In this document: one piece after another, positions 12,343-24,379 of the stretch
How the letters are laid out: each line of letters begins with the position of its first letter
Position numbering within the stretch: the stretch's first letter is position 1
Source of the DNA: Hygrocybe punicea
Taxonomy: Eukaryota > Basidiomycota > Agaricomycetes > Agaricales > Hygrophoraceae
DNA: 64,000 nt
Direction of reading: 5' to 3'
Assembly: GCA_963556145.1 (NCBI GenBank)
Contig: OY744471.1
Coordinates: 861,590-925,589 of the forward strand
Program-made: the position numbers and the translations under genes
Notes under the pieces: generated by a model
What the model was told of the DNA's origin: nothing
The model's database searches: none
The model's input: only the letters and a program-made list of their open reading frames with translations

Positions 12343-13100
12343 GAATAAAGATCCTAACCTGGGGGTGTCAGCGTAGAAGTGACTGGGAATAGCTTAGCAA
12401 GATTCAGAGAAATGATAAGAGACTAGGAGTAAAAAGCCGCCAAGTAAAAACTACTAATAACTATTGAAACCGGTATAAGCTGATGAAGCTGACGATGTTG
12501 GGTATGGTGGGTCAGGTGTCGGGTGACGAGCGATGTAGAAATAAAGACGGCAGAATGATGGGGAGAGTGTCAAGGAAACCGATGAGTAATATGTGTGATG
12601 GATTTTACTGAGAGACTGATTCTCAGAGAGAGGAAACAGGGGAACTGATTTCTTATTTTGACACGGCGCTTGGGCACCGTTTTTATACTACAGAATTCTC
12701 TATCTAGATTCAGACGAGAGTCCTCAGCCGATGAGAGAGAACAAAGAGGAATAGAAATGGGGAAATGAGAAGAGGGTTGCGATGCGATGGTGACAGGAAA
12801 ATGGAGGGGAAAGTAAATATCCACGAAAACGATCTAAAGATTCATACCTATCTCCGAAAGGATGAAAGGATGCGTATATAAGGCAAGTCCGAAGTTGGGA
12901 ATCGAGTCTGATGAGATCCGTCTGCGATAATTGGGATTCCATGAGTTTATGAGGTGGACCGACCAGGTACGTGAGCGGCCGTTCTAGTTGGTATGCATTG
13001 GGTTATGTCAGGTTTGAGCATGGATCACTAGAGATGTCGGGTTTGAGTGGATTCATGAGATATTGAGTTTACGGCCTCAGAGGGTCAAGGACCCTCTACA
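12343..13100 (-). mobile_element. Solo LTR-like repeat, copy 1
   Basis: Reading the minus strand, this starts TGTAGAGGGTC and ends near GGTTAGGATCTTTATTCTG. It is homologous over its length to 25,840-26,695 on the plus strand. Both have a TATA box (TAGTATAAAAACGGT here) about mid-way, as expected for a U3/R boundary. Both also share the CCGATGAGATC-type segment and the CTGACACCCC segment near the 3' end. No gag-pol lies next to either copy. A clear 5-base target duplication was not found, so an LTR is the best reading, not proven. Confidence 0.6.
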
Positions 13101-13224
13101 GCAACCTCATCTGTAGATGCAGATGATTAGTGAGGGCAACAAATTAAGGAACTTACCTGGGCCAGTAGGTGGGTGCACCACCCTCCTAGCCTCGCTCGGA
13201 GTCCATTGATCCTGACCCCACCCC

Positions 13225-13375
13225 CATCATTGTTGTCCACATCATCATCTTCCCGTCATCGTCCTCATCGTCATTGTCATCTTTGTTGTCTTTGTTGTCC
13301 TCTTTGTCGATTGTTGTCATCATTGTTATCATCATTTTTGTTGTCAATTGTGGTTGTTGTCACTGTTGTCATAGG
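13225..13375. repeat. Simple repeat (TTGTTGTC/CATC type)
   Basis: Imperfect repeats of GTTGTC, CATCAT and TTTGTTGTC. Low complexity; no coding meaning. Confidence 0.8.
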
Positions 13376-13814
13376 GGCATAAGAGGTAGGAGATAGCGAG
13401 GGGGAGGGTGGAGGTGGTAAGATCCTGACAGCAACCAAACAAACCAATAAGATTAAGCCACTGAGCCAAACATATTAGATAAGCCAGAAGACTCACATGG
13501 CTTGGCTTGCTTAAGCCATGTATTTCAAAGAATACTCTCTAGAATAGCAACAACCTTGGTAAGAATATTCACCTTTCTGATAACCCACTAAAATTTATAT
13601 TCTGAAATGTAGTGCCTATTTGTCATTTTCAGGGCAATATATTGGGATTATGAGTTTACCTTAGAGCAGTACAAAAAGGTTGGCCTTGATGCATATGTCA
13701 GGGTCAACAAGATGTATTCTTGGTCAATTATACCAGGTAAATGGGTAAACATAATAGGTTAATCACTGGATATGATTAATTGGAGGGAATATGAAGGACA
13801 TCACTCTACCATGC

Positions 13815-14020
13815 ATTCCTTAGTACTCCTTAAGGACTCCTCTAGTAAATTGCAAGGAGTCCTCAAGGAGTCCCTAAAGGGTCCCTGATTTTCTCACCAT
13901 AGAAACTTCTTCCTTAAGGAGTTTGTAAGAACTCCTTGGCCCTCCTAAGGACTCCTGACCAAGGAGTGGACAAGGAGTCCCTAAGGACAAGGAGTCCCCA
14001 AGGAGTCTCCTCAAAGAGTC
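13815..14020. repeat. AAGGAGTCC octamer cluster in both orientations
   Basis: About fifteen copies of AAGGAGTC(C) or its complement GGACTCCTT lie in 200 bases, irregularly spaced and in both orientations, making many small hairpins. No gene is present. Confidence 0.75.
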
Positions 14021-14042
14021 CTCATAGTAATAATTAACTGCC

Positions 14043-14779
14043 ATAATTATTACTGTTTTCAGTAGAGCTGTCGGGGCTCAAAATGTGCACCAAATTCACC
14101 AAATCACTATTTTTTAAATAACTCATGGAATACTGTATGGATTGTTAAGGTGTAACAGGGAATGATCATCTACTTTACAAGGGCTAGGCAGCCCCAGGCT
14201 TAGATTCTGAATATTACATGTATTACAAAACACCCAAACAATTCACCTGTTTTCAGTCACCCTTCTGTGGGAGACAAATAAGTCAGCAACCAGACCTCAG
14301 ATTGGCAAGTAAGTAGAGGCAAAATTCATCTATGGTTCTGGGGCTAGGCAGCCCCACCTGTCATTCAAGAAATGATGGACACATGAACAATCTATGCAAG
14401 ACCTATTAGTCTCATATAATTTGCATTATTTAGGGTGTTCATAACTTCATGTAAAAATTAAAATTAATTATGGGGCTAGGCAGAACCATAGATGAATTTT
14501 GCCTCTACTTACTTGCCAATCTGAGGTCTGGTTGCTGACTTATTTGTCTCCCACAGAAGGGTGACTGAAAACAGGTGAATTGTTTGGGTGTTTTGTAATA
14601 CATGTAATATTCAGAATCTAAGCCTGGGGCTGCCTAGCCCTTGTAAAGTAGATGATCATTCCCTGTTACACCTTAACAATCCATACAGTATTCCATGAGT
14701 TATTTAGAAAATAGTGATTTTGCTGAATTTGGTGCACATTTCAAGCCCTGACAGCTTTACTGAAACCCGCAATAATTGG
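14043..14779. mobile_element. Fold-back element (MITE-like), about 0.74 kb
   Basis: Arms of about 300 bases (14,043-14,352 and 14,474-14,779) are inverted copies, with ends around TTTCAGTARAGCTGTC and inner sequence GGGGCTAGGCAG on both sides. The central loop is about 120 bases. No coding capacity was seen. Confidence 0.85.
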
Positions 14780-16099
14780 CTTATTCTATTTGGCTCCCCA
14801 GGGAGCCACTTAGTCATCCAGGCACAATTGGAGATTGGGGGTGCTGTTGATGTCATGGTGCACCCTACCAATTTCAATCTCATCATATCTGATGAGTTTG
14901 GGTTAACTTGCAGTTTTTGCCTATTTTAGCAACCCTTGCCAAAACCACATCAATGATGATGACGATGTGCCAACCAAGGGGCCGGCTTGGCAACTGTGAG
15001 GACGAAACAAAGGAGATGAAACCAGGATGGTGACAGCAGCCACCCAGAAGCTGGCAACCGCCCACTCAAAACACCTCATGAATAAGGTGCACCCAAGTCA
15101 AGTAATACTCAACTATGACAGTGTGGAAGGTCAAAGGGTGTTGCTGCCATTAATTTTCAGATAAAATGAGATGGTACCAAGACCTACCAGCAATACAACA
15201 ACCGGCTCATCGAGTTAGTACCTGTTTTGATATCTCTGGTCTCATCCTCCCTTGACCAATGAAGATTGAAATGGTCATCAATCCTGCTTGACCCATTCCA
15301 CCCCAGTCTCTTGTCGCTTGTTGCACTGCCACCCAAGTTACCAATGGTGAAGCCCAAGCTGCTAGGTCTATTTTTAGGTGTCCTCCATTCATATCCTATG
15401 CTAATCCCCTCATGTGATAAAGGAACAGGTAGCTCAAGGGAGGCATGGAGGGAGTGGTGGTAATTTGGCAAGCAAACTCATTCTCATTGGCCACTGATCA
15501 AATGATATTAGGACAACCATGAGCACAGCCACATGCTGGATGCAACCATGTCTTCGGCATTCCCCTTCAGTGATAACATAGATATCCTGCCTCGCAGAAC
15601 CGAATTCAGCTCATTACACACATGAGAGCATGCCTGAGCACATCATGGCCATGCTCGCAAGCAATAATCTGCCAGGACATCCACAGATGTCTTGCCAGCC
15701 CCAAACACTCTGCAAACAACTTGTGACCGCCAAGCAGTACCAGAGAATGAATAATGGGAAGGGGTTTTGGGAAGGTGCTAGGCAGAAAATGACATGGGAA
15801 TACTAAAGACTGCTGCTGACCTTGATGCTACGATGAAGGTTTGTCACTGCAATTCTGTTTACTTTCTGTATCACTGATTGCCAGGAGGGATAGGACTACA
15901 CCACTATCAAGAATGTTCCTGGATTGGTTTCTGTTGTAATACCTGCTTTCCCACTACTCAGTCAGCCAGACTCACATGCCATTCTGTTACGGCGAGGTTG
16001 TGAGTAATCATGGCCCTATCATCTCGCTCATGGACTACCCCCTCATTCTCTACCCACAGCCAAAAGCTGCAGCATAGCCAATGCCTCACGTCACAGTTG
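14780..16099. other. Non-coding, no feature recognised
   Basis: Short frames without recognisable motifs, including a 95-codon frame on the minus strand at 15,184-15,471. The CpG-poor composition matches the surrounding repeat block. Confidence 0.5.
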
Positions 16100-16239
16100 C
16101 CTCACAAATGCAAATGGCCACATCAATTGATGTGCATCTGATGTTCATGAGGTGAATATTGGGCCTTTGCCTCCATCACAGTCACCTCATGAACACAAAC
16201 GACCACATCAATTGACATGCATCCAATGTTCATGAGGTG
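16100..16239. repeat. Second pair of CAATTG-centred hairpin repeats
   Basis: Palindromic units are centred at 16,124 and 16,209. The second runs from ACCTCATGAACA to TGTTCATGAGGT around CATCAATTGACATG and is nearly a perfect hairpin. They belong to the same family as the pair at 10,628-10,783. Confidence 0.7.
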
Positions 16240-17170
16240 AATATTGCCTTTGCCCTTGCCTGTTCCATCCCAGTCACCTCACCAACACAATCAAATCAGA
16301 TCAAGACTGTTCCAGTCTTGAATGTTCCTATTAGATCCGGATGGATGAACAATAGCTGTCAGGTATGCATAAATTTGCTGACCAGTGTGAAAAGCACATT
16401 GGAGTGCTGGATCTCAAGGCACTCAACAAGAAATGAGAAAAATTTGAAAGTGTAATACCAAAGTCTATCGATCAATCATTTTGGGAGACAATTGGGCAAG
16501 ATCCTACTGGCTGTGGAGGGCTTGGTGCAGAATGGGAATCACAGACTACAAATTGAGGAACTCACCAGTTGTTATATGATTTGAACTGATTGGTGGGACT
16601 CATTCACCATCATCACACTAGTACCAATATGTGTAGAGCAATGGCAAATGGTGTCGGATCAAGGGATTCATGAAATAGCAAAAATGGGTATCATGCTTCC
16701 AAATCAAGTGTTCTGTATACAGTAGTGTTGCTGCGGCTCAGCTAGCCACCAGCTGGCTACACTCAAGCCGATTGGGCTGCTTATTTCAGCTATTTAGCTG
16801 CATGGAGCTGTAGCCAAGCAGCAACTTCATCACAACTGCGGCTTGAGGCTGGTCATAGGCAACAACGAAGTACAACAACATTAAAAAAAACAAAGAAAAA
16901 ATACAACACTGACTACAAAACAATCCGAAATGTCCTCAGTACCACAAATGAGTCTTGTATGTACAGACAGAGTATACCACAGACAGCACATATACCACAA
17001 TAAAAACTTCAAAACTTCACACATCACAGCCAGGGTTGTTGTCGAATAGCAGGTGGCAGTGGAGGCAACAATCGCCTGACAGGTGATTACCACTGACCAA
17101 TAGGAGCCGGCACTAATGCAGAAGTGATTGTGGAATGTCAACAGACTTGTGAGCGAAGCCTAAGAAGGTT
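16240..17170. other. Non-coding; possible hAT-like end at 16,722
   Basis: No gene recognised. At 16,722 the sequence CAGTAGTGTTGCTGCGGCTC resembles hAT ends, and a partial inverted copy (AGCCAAGCAGCAAC) follows at about 16,811. It could be the left end of an element carrying the kinase and hAT genes to its right, but no matching right end was found. Confidence 0.35.
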
Positions 17171-18404
17171 CTAGTCAGCAAGGGGACAAAGAGATGAGAA
17201 CAGGACTGACACCCTGTGACTAGTGTTTTCATGACCACCCAGTTTGTGCCCACAGTCAGGGGTCTTTGCGCTGATATTGGCAATCCCATCTTTGGGAATG
17301 CACCATTTGAATGCATCACCGCTTTGGTACCCTTCACGTACAAGGACATTGTGGAAGAGGTTGCGTAGGTAGGCATAGTCAGGTTTACCGTCAAACTGTA
17401 GAGTGCGAGCGTAGTTGAGAAATATGCCAAATTCATTTGGGCATGAATGACAAAGAACATCAGGGGAGGTCATCTTCTTTTTCAGCATGGCCTTAAGTGT
17501 AGGCTTCCTGCTTGTGTTGTCGGGGACATGCCAGGGAAGAGAACCACAGAGAAGGTATATGAAAACATAGGCGAGTGATTCCAAGTCATCGCGATGCAAC
17601 TGTTCAATGCCCAGATGGTTGTTGATCGAGGCAAAGGCAGCGGTACCTGTGAGGGGGTAGTTGTCTCCACAGGAGATGTGGAGGTGGGTCCCAGCATCCC
17701 TGTACCTCTTTGCAAGACCAAAGTCAATGAGATAGACTTGATTGTCATGCTCGCCAAGGCCCATCAGAAAATTGTGTGGTTTGATGCCGCGGTGAATGAA
17801 GCTGCGAGTGTGGATGTACTGTAGACATGAAATCTGTGCATTTGAACATTTAGACCAAACTACGAATATAAACCAAGATTTACTAGTTGGTCTGCTAAAT
17901 GGAGGACTGTCTTCAAGCTGAACTTGCAGTTGCAGCAATTGAAGAGCTCCTCGAGGGATGGGCCAAGGTGTTCAAGAACCATGGCATTGTAGTCGCACTC
18001 TGTTCCAAACCAATACACTGAGGGGATTCCAACACCGCCAGCGAGACTCTTGTAGGCCTCGTTCTCGTTCTCAAGCTGGGGGTGTTGTGCTTTGGTGGCC
18101 TCAAGCTTGGTAGTCACTTCTTGTTTCGAAATGACATTGGTTCCAAGATAGGCAACTCCTACCATGGATTTGGGCCACATATGGAGGAATGAGTAACATA
18201 TTACTCACTGAATGACCCAGAACCTATTTTTTTTCTCACCCTGTATTTGCCACCAACTCTAACTATGTTGAATCCACATGAAGTTTGTGACAATTCCAAG
18301 TCATTTAACACATTTCTTGATCGACTGTCTGTGGGCATTGTTGAAGGGAACTTGGTGGTTGGCGCAGAAAAGCCAACTACCACGTGATATGAAGATTCAA
18401 CCAT
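17171..18404 (-). CDS. Casein kinase 1-like protein, probable pseudokinase
   Basis: CK1 kinases are small Ser/Thr kinases. Family features in order: glycine loop KIGSGSF, YLGTN, the ATP-site lysine in [37 protein letters not shown], the catalytic loop, [12 protein letters not shown] (DFG present), [31 protein letters not shown], and [19 protein letters not shown]. The catalytic-loop HRD is HRG ([14 protein letters not shown]), so the catalytic base is missing. Introns fit GT-AG with in-frame joins at about 18,137-18,188 and 17,829-17,880. The frame is otherwise open for the last 255 codons. It lies about 120 bases downstream of a hAT transposase on the same strand and may have been captured by it. 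The start codon is uncertain. The CpG-poor setting argues for an old copy. Confidence 0.75.
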
Positions 18405-18523
18405 TGAATTTCAATGGCATCAATGCATTGTCAAATGAAATCAGCAAGCCTAGTATGCAGCAAAAATCAATGATATATATAGAGCAAGAGAACACATATA
18501 CAGTCTGCAGTATGAAGTAGATA

Positions 18524-21220
18524 TCAGTTATACAGAAAGTTGTCTTCATCGACATCCTGAATAATTGCATCCAAGACATCCTCATGATCACTGTCATCTT
18601 TGAGCAGTAAAGCAAGAAGGTCTATGTCCTCAGCCAGTTCCTCATCGCTCATGACAGTCTCAGAGGTAATCCAGCCCTGTGTGAAGCTAAGGTGATCCTT
18701 CTTCAGCGTGAATTTCAGCATCTGTAATGCTTCCATTAGTACAGGAGTAATGTGGTTATGTTTCTTGGTATCCGTCTCGGCACTAGATGAGAAAACTTGT
18801 TTGGAGGGCACTGCGGATGCTTGGATTGGAAGGTAATCCATTGCCATCTTGAAGAGGGTGGGGAACACTGTCTTGTTTAGCTAGGGGCTCTAGTATCAAA
18901 TGAATGTATTATCCATTTTAGAACCACATACCTCCCAAAACTTAATAATATTGGTTGCGGCATTGGAAACTGGAGAGGTTATGTAGGCCTGGAATTCTTG
19001 TTCAATTGTTTGTTGGTCTTGAATATTGGGGCCAGCAATGTGCATGTCATCTGCTAATCCGTACTGCTCTCCAAGGGTTGCGTACGCTGGGACTTGACAG
19101 ATGAGATCAGGGCTTTGGTCTGTTCCCATAGCAATGGGCAGGCCTTGTTGGTGATAATCCATCATCTAAGAAACATGAATTGCACCACGAACAAAGATAA
19201 CAGTTAATCCTACAGTTTGCCTGATCTTTTCTTTAGCGTCATTGATATAGTTGTCATCCCAGTGGTTGCTGATCCAAGTCAGCCAGATAGATGGATTGAG
19301 CACTGAAGAATATAACCTTTTATTATGGCATTGGGAACTGATAAACAAAAGAACTTATGTATTGCAATGATGTATGCGCTAGTACGGTCCATGTGTGCAT
19401 ACTATTTTGTTGCCCATTTAAATCCAACATCGATCCATTTCTTGAGCCGTAGGTGCTTATTGTGAAGGGTCTCCCAGCATGTCATAAACACCTCAAATGC
19501 TGGAATTGCACTGGCAAGGATAGGGTATGAATCACGAGACATGATTTGTTGGATGCAGTGAGGACACTGCAGTGTGGTCAATGTTTATTCCTAGGTATTC
19601 AATCTGACACGAACCTCAAGGATGACTTTGAAATCTGACAATACAGACCACTCCATGTTTGTCATCTGATGCTTCACCACATCTTTGTTAACAGGCAAAG
19701 CAAAGAAATATTCCAATGCCTAGTATATGGATTACTTGCCGGGATCTACATAAAATAATATGATGACATACTGGGCGCAAATCATGAAGACGCTGGAGCA
19801 TAAAATAAACAGAATCTTAGTGTGTTTTGACATCCCGCAGAAGTTGCTGTGGTTTCAGCTGTATAACTTGAGGTGGATGTCTGCTTGTGAACCATCCCTT
19901 TGTATTGCCGTCATGAATAATCTCTGCTAGTCTATCATGCCGCTGGCCTGAGCTTTGGAGAACGCGGATGATGTTATGCCCAAGTGCAATGGGGTCACAG
20001 TTGACTGCATCTTCGAATGTCTGATGTGTAGGAATGTCGGGGGCAGGGCTTACAACAAAATCATCGGTGTCTGCAAGTGTGGCATTGGTGAGGCTGCCAA
20101 TTACATGCTGACAGCAAATGTTGACCACATGTGGAAAGCACATGATCCTTCTATCAATATGGTCAAAAGATATGTCACACTCGTGTAGGAGCTTCCCAAG
20201 CTCCAACATAAATGTGGTGTTGTTTGATGCATTGTTAAGGGCCAGTGCCCAACCTGACAATACGTCATCAAGTGCTAGTGCTAGTGAGTATTTCACATGC
20301 ACTCACATTGACCATAATACCTGCACGATCCAGAAGACGAAGAACTGTGTCCACCATGGTCTTTCCATCGTGGCTGCCACGGAGATGGTGGAAAGCAATG
20401 AGTGCGCTTCTCAAAACAATAATCTTGGTCATCTCATCTCTTGCAAGCCAGTGTGCTGTGATGCATAGGTACGATTGAAGATTTTGGTCAGACCACACAT
20501 CAGCCGTAAAACTAATCCTGCCGAGAGCCCGCTAACAGAAATTGGGTGAAATGAAAAGACAAGTGTAAGATGAATGAAAGATACCGTGAGGTCTCTCCGC
20601 AAGGTTGAAAACCATTTTTCCCATGCTTTTATAATGGACTCGTGGAGCTTTGTTCGGTGAGGGATGTCCTTCTCCTGCAAATCTTCATGCAAGACAAGAA
20701 GGAGGTCACGGAATTCATGACACTCAATGATGTTAATTGACTGGGAGTAGCAGAGTGAGAAACAAAACATCGAATTAAGTTTAATGTACCTGATCATCGG
20801 TGACAATGAAATTAACAAGAGTTCGAAGGAATGTTTGTGGTGAGAATGCAGGGCGTGGATGTCTGGGATCAGCATTTGGGTCTGGGTTGGATGATGTCGT
20901 GTCTGCAGCTTTCTTCGCCTTGGTGAGCTGCATTTTCCATTTACCCTCTTGAGAAAGCCGCATATACTCCTCAGAGTGGAATTTCTCAAGGTGAACATGC
21001 AGTGATGTATTGCTTGTGGACGTCTGAAACTGAAATCGGCCCTTAAAAGTAGTTGGATTGGCGTCATGTGTCGCTCTGTAAATGGTCTAAAGCTGTACTC
21101 AAAGAGCAAAGGGAATGACATACTTGCAAGGTTTACAAACAGTGAAAGAATTTGGATCAGCCTTGTCTCCACATTTGAAAAAATAGAGGATATCATGAGC
21201 AGTTGTATGAGATGTGTGAG
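18524..21220 (-). pseudogene. hAT-family transposase, BED finger type, decayed
   Basis: hAT transposases cut and paste elements through an RNase H-like fold. In gene order: a BED finger (YFFKCGDKADPNSFTVC with the His pair in LHVHLEKFHSEEY), a linker, the first catalytic Asp in FTADVWSDQN, SYLCITAHWL, and the second catalytic site read as ALNNASNN where the family has LDNASNN, so Asp is replaced by Asn. Then come FDHIDRRIMCFPHVVNICCQH, QLLRDVKT, the Glu-containing FWE, and the C-terminal dimer domain (PTLFKMAMDYLPIQASAV, SSAETDT, LMEALQMLKF). About eight introns or frame breaks separate the pieces. Terminal repeats were not found. The lost Asp makes the product inactive. Confidence 0.82.
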
Positions 21221-21639
21221 AAGTGCTGCTCATGTCGGGGAGAGGGGCTGCTGCGCTGCTGGTGGATGGAGCAGCAGCACCGGTATTTGGAGGACCAGCC
21301 TGCGAATTGGCAGCGGAGGTCTGTTGACTGGAGAGAGAGGGAAATGAGCTATCACACTCATGTACTTACCAGTCTGCTGGGGGTCTCGTCAGAAAGAGCA
21401 CATTATGTTGATTTCTTCCTGTGCCTGGCGGTGAGACTGTTCAGTCTCAAGGCATCTCCTGTATGCTGGCAGGTGAAGATTAACCTGGTGAGGGGTAACA
21501 AGGCTGTGAGGGCCCCTCGAAGACATCATGTTCTGAGTCTTCTCCTTCAGAGGAGTCTGGGATTTGATTGGGTGAGCGGCGGCTTGGCATAGAGAACTGG
21601 GAGTTAAAGAAATTTACGGAGTCATTGATTCACGGCTGC

Positions 21640-22650
21640 TAAATAGATAATGTGGCACTAGAAGCATCAGAATCTCTGAGGCTAGGCCTTGTGATCAGGT
21701 GGGACTGGAGTGTCCGAAGTGGAGCTGAGAAGCCTAAGGCACAAACAGCAGTGTGTAAAAAGAGGGTATGGTGGGTGGGCCAGAGCGGAGAGAGGGAAAT
21801 GAAGGTTGTGGTTCAGGATCAAGATACTGTAGCATGTTGGCTGAGCTCAGGATCTCTGAGGCTAGGGGACTGGATTCTCAGAAGTGAAGCCAATGAAGCC
21901 TAATGCATGAACAGCAGTCAGTAAAGAGGGTACAAAGGGTGGGCCAAAGCAGAGAGAGGGAAAGGAAGGTTATGGTTTGGATCAAGCATGTTGGCCGAGC
22001 TTAGGAACTCTGAGGCTAGGTTCTGTAATTGGGTGAGTCAAGTGCATTGTCACAGCATCATTTCACTGGAATGTTACATATACACCAAGCATTGTTGTGA
22101 CAGAAAAACAGGCAAAGCCAGGCTCACCAAGTTGAAATTTGAGTCATGAACACATGAACTTGACCCTGGCAATGAAGCTAGTGCCCCGATTGGTATCGAC
22201 CAGATAATGCAAGGCTGTGTGTTACCACAGGATACTGTAGCATGTTGGCCAGGCTCAGGATCTCTGAGGCTAGGCCCCAGGTGGGACTGGGGTGTCATAA
22301 GTAGAGCCAATGAAGCCTAAGGCACAAACAGCAGTCAGTAAAGCAGCCCAGACACATCTCAGACAAAAACCTAAGGTCAGATCGCCCATGATCGAAGTAG
22401 TGCCAAGAAGCCTAAGGCATGAACAGCAATCAGTAAAAACAGAGTTATGAAGGGTGGGCCAAAGCAGAGAGAGGGAAAGGAAGGTTGTGGTTCAGTATCA
22501 AGGCTAGGCCTGTCCTGTGATCGGGTGGGACTGAAGTGTTGGAAGTGGAGTCAAGAAGCCCAAGGCACAAACAACAATCAGTAAAAGAGGATATGGGGGG
22601 TGGGCCAGAGTGGAGAGAGGGAAAGGAAGGAGGCCCTGGAGACGTCAGAG
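21640..22650. repeat. Irregular tandem array, 150-250 bp units
   Basis: About five diverged copies of a unit with CTCTGAGGCTAGG, GGTGGGACTGG, GAAGCCTAAGGCAC and GGTGGGCCARAGYRGAGAGAGG recur at about 21,677, 21,855, 22,009, 22,262 and 22,500. No coding potential was recognised. Confidence 0.75.
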
Positions 22651-23544
22651 TGGAGAGACATGGGACTCATATGTGTTGGACAAGTGAGGTCTAAAAATCT
22701 CACTTCTAACCCATATATTGGATCAAATGCCAAATACACTTGCTAAATACTGCAAACAGTGCTCCAACCCCTGTGGGGAGTACTACAGCGATGTCTTCAC
22801 AAAGGTACAATATTTCTGTACAGTTGTGCCAAGCTCACATTGTGGCCCTCAGTGTCCTATATTTTCAACTATATATCACAACAGCTTGAGATATGCAAAG
22901 GTCAGGGGAGCTATTGCAGACAAAACACCCATGTGGATCAATCACATTCAGGAAGCTCAAGATATGCCTCCCCTCACTCCTTGCTCTGACTCGTTTTAAT
23001 GGAACTGATTGGGAAAACGGAAACAGTTGGGTACTGTGGCGATTAGTGTTGTGGTAGCCAAGGTGATGGTATAGAGATGTGGTGGGCCACTGGATGGCAA
23101 ATGGCATGTGGTGGTATAGCAGTGCAATGGGATATCTATAGCATAAATAAATAAAAAGTGACACACCCAGATCCATATAGGACAGGGTAACCTACACGCA
23201 AATTGGCAAGGCAGCATGTTGGGTAGACGGAATGGAACTATAGGTGCCTGATGATCTGCCCAGCCATAACTGTAGCTGTGGTCACCAGCCGATATGATAT
23301 GGTGGACCTGGTGCTTGCAACCTCACACACACAGTGACGGTGATGGTATTGGAGTGTGGCATTGAAGCTGTGGTCCTCTGAGTTAGCAATGAAAATCAGC
23401 GAATAAATACAGACATACATTTTGCAGTGGGAGATGGGTGTGCCATCCCCTCCTGCTCAAACCCACATCTTGGCTGCCGTTCATCATCGGCAGTTGAGAG
23501 GTGCTGGGAGTTGAAGGTGGAGGTGGCATGACTTGAGGGCTGTG
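22651..23544. other. Non-coding, no feature recognised
   Basis: Short open frames without known motifs (for example 22,718-22,999 on the plus strand). CpG-poor sequence; probably decayed repeats. Confidence 0.5.
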
Positions 23545-23890
23545 AGGGCTGTCAATTGACGCGTCCCCATTCTTTGCGAGGTAGGTAGCACGCGCAGACA
23601 CCCATGGGAAATGCCTGGCCCCAACCCAACCTCGCAAAAACAGATGGAGCGCCCCCCCATCTACCTCATGAGTGACAGCCATGTCAATTGACGTGCATCT
23701 GGCCTGCGCGAGGTATTTGGAGGTTGGTTCGGGGTTTGAACCACATTGAAGGCAGACCGAACACTGTGAAACCATTTGACATGGTTCCGGTTCTGGTTTG
23801 GCATTTGGCCGAACCGAACCAACGGTTCCGGTTCTGGTTTTTCAAAAATAGCGAAAAACCGGACCGAACTGAACTTTGGCAACACTATGC
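23545..23890. mobile_element. CAATTG hairpin pair plus hAT-like end
   Basis: Hairpin cores lie at 23,553 and 23,685, the second bounded by ACCTCATG and GCGAGGT. They are followed by a GGTTCCGGTTCTGG-rich block ending CGAACTGAACTTTGGCAACACTAT. The same order (hairpin pair, then hAT-like end) is seen at 10,628-10,985 in the same orientation, so the two are probably copies of one non-autonomous element. Confidence 0.6.
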
Positions 23891-23894
23891 TGAA

Positions 23895-24218
23895 TCAGGC
23901 ATTTTCCATTTTGCATATGTTGGCCTTGCTCATAATCATCCTGCAGCTCAAGATGACTACCTTCCTGAATACCAGCCTCCATGTGAGTGAGACATTTAGG
24001 GGAAGCCCATACTGGTTGTGGCTCATAGCGATATCATCAATGATGACATCACTGAAGCACTGTGCAACTGTCACCTGTGTGGGTGACATCCAGAATAGGT
24101 TGTTGAATTGGCAGGTTGATTCATTGATTTGGACCTGGAACACCCAGTGGTGATCAGCATTCTTGAGTTCCATGAGTTTCTGGACAATTACAACAAAGTG
24201 TCCTCCAAGACTCTGCAT
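23895..24218 (-). pseudogene. MULE-type transposase fragment (inverted part)
   Basis: The minus-strand translation contains NNLFWMSPTQVTVAQCFSDV followed by NQYGLPLN, matching the Mutator-like/FAR1 transposase segment LFWM(S/T)PEQ...DV...D...TNRY..PL that carries the first catalytic Asp. The rest of the transposase follows on the opposite strand from about 24,390, so the gene has been internally inverted. Confidence 0.65.
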
Positions 24219-24379
24219 GGCATTACAGCTCGCTCTTCTGGCATCATCGATAATATTGGTGCTGATGCAGAGATAGTGGGTGATTGGGGAACTGCACTAA
24301 CAACAGAGTGTGGATGTTGGCACATCCAAGGGATTTGATGGGGACAAGCTCGCAGACCAACTCTTTCTGGCCATTGTCA

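Noticed and set aside
22718..22999. Cys-containing 93-codon ORF
   Set aside because: No conserved spacing or family match; it lies in CpG-poor decayed DNA.
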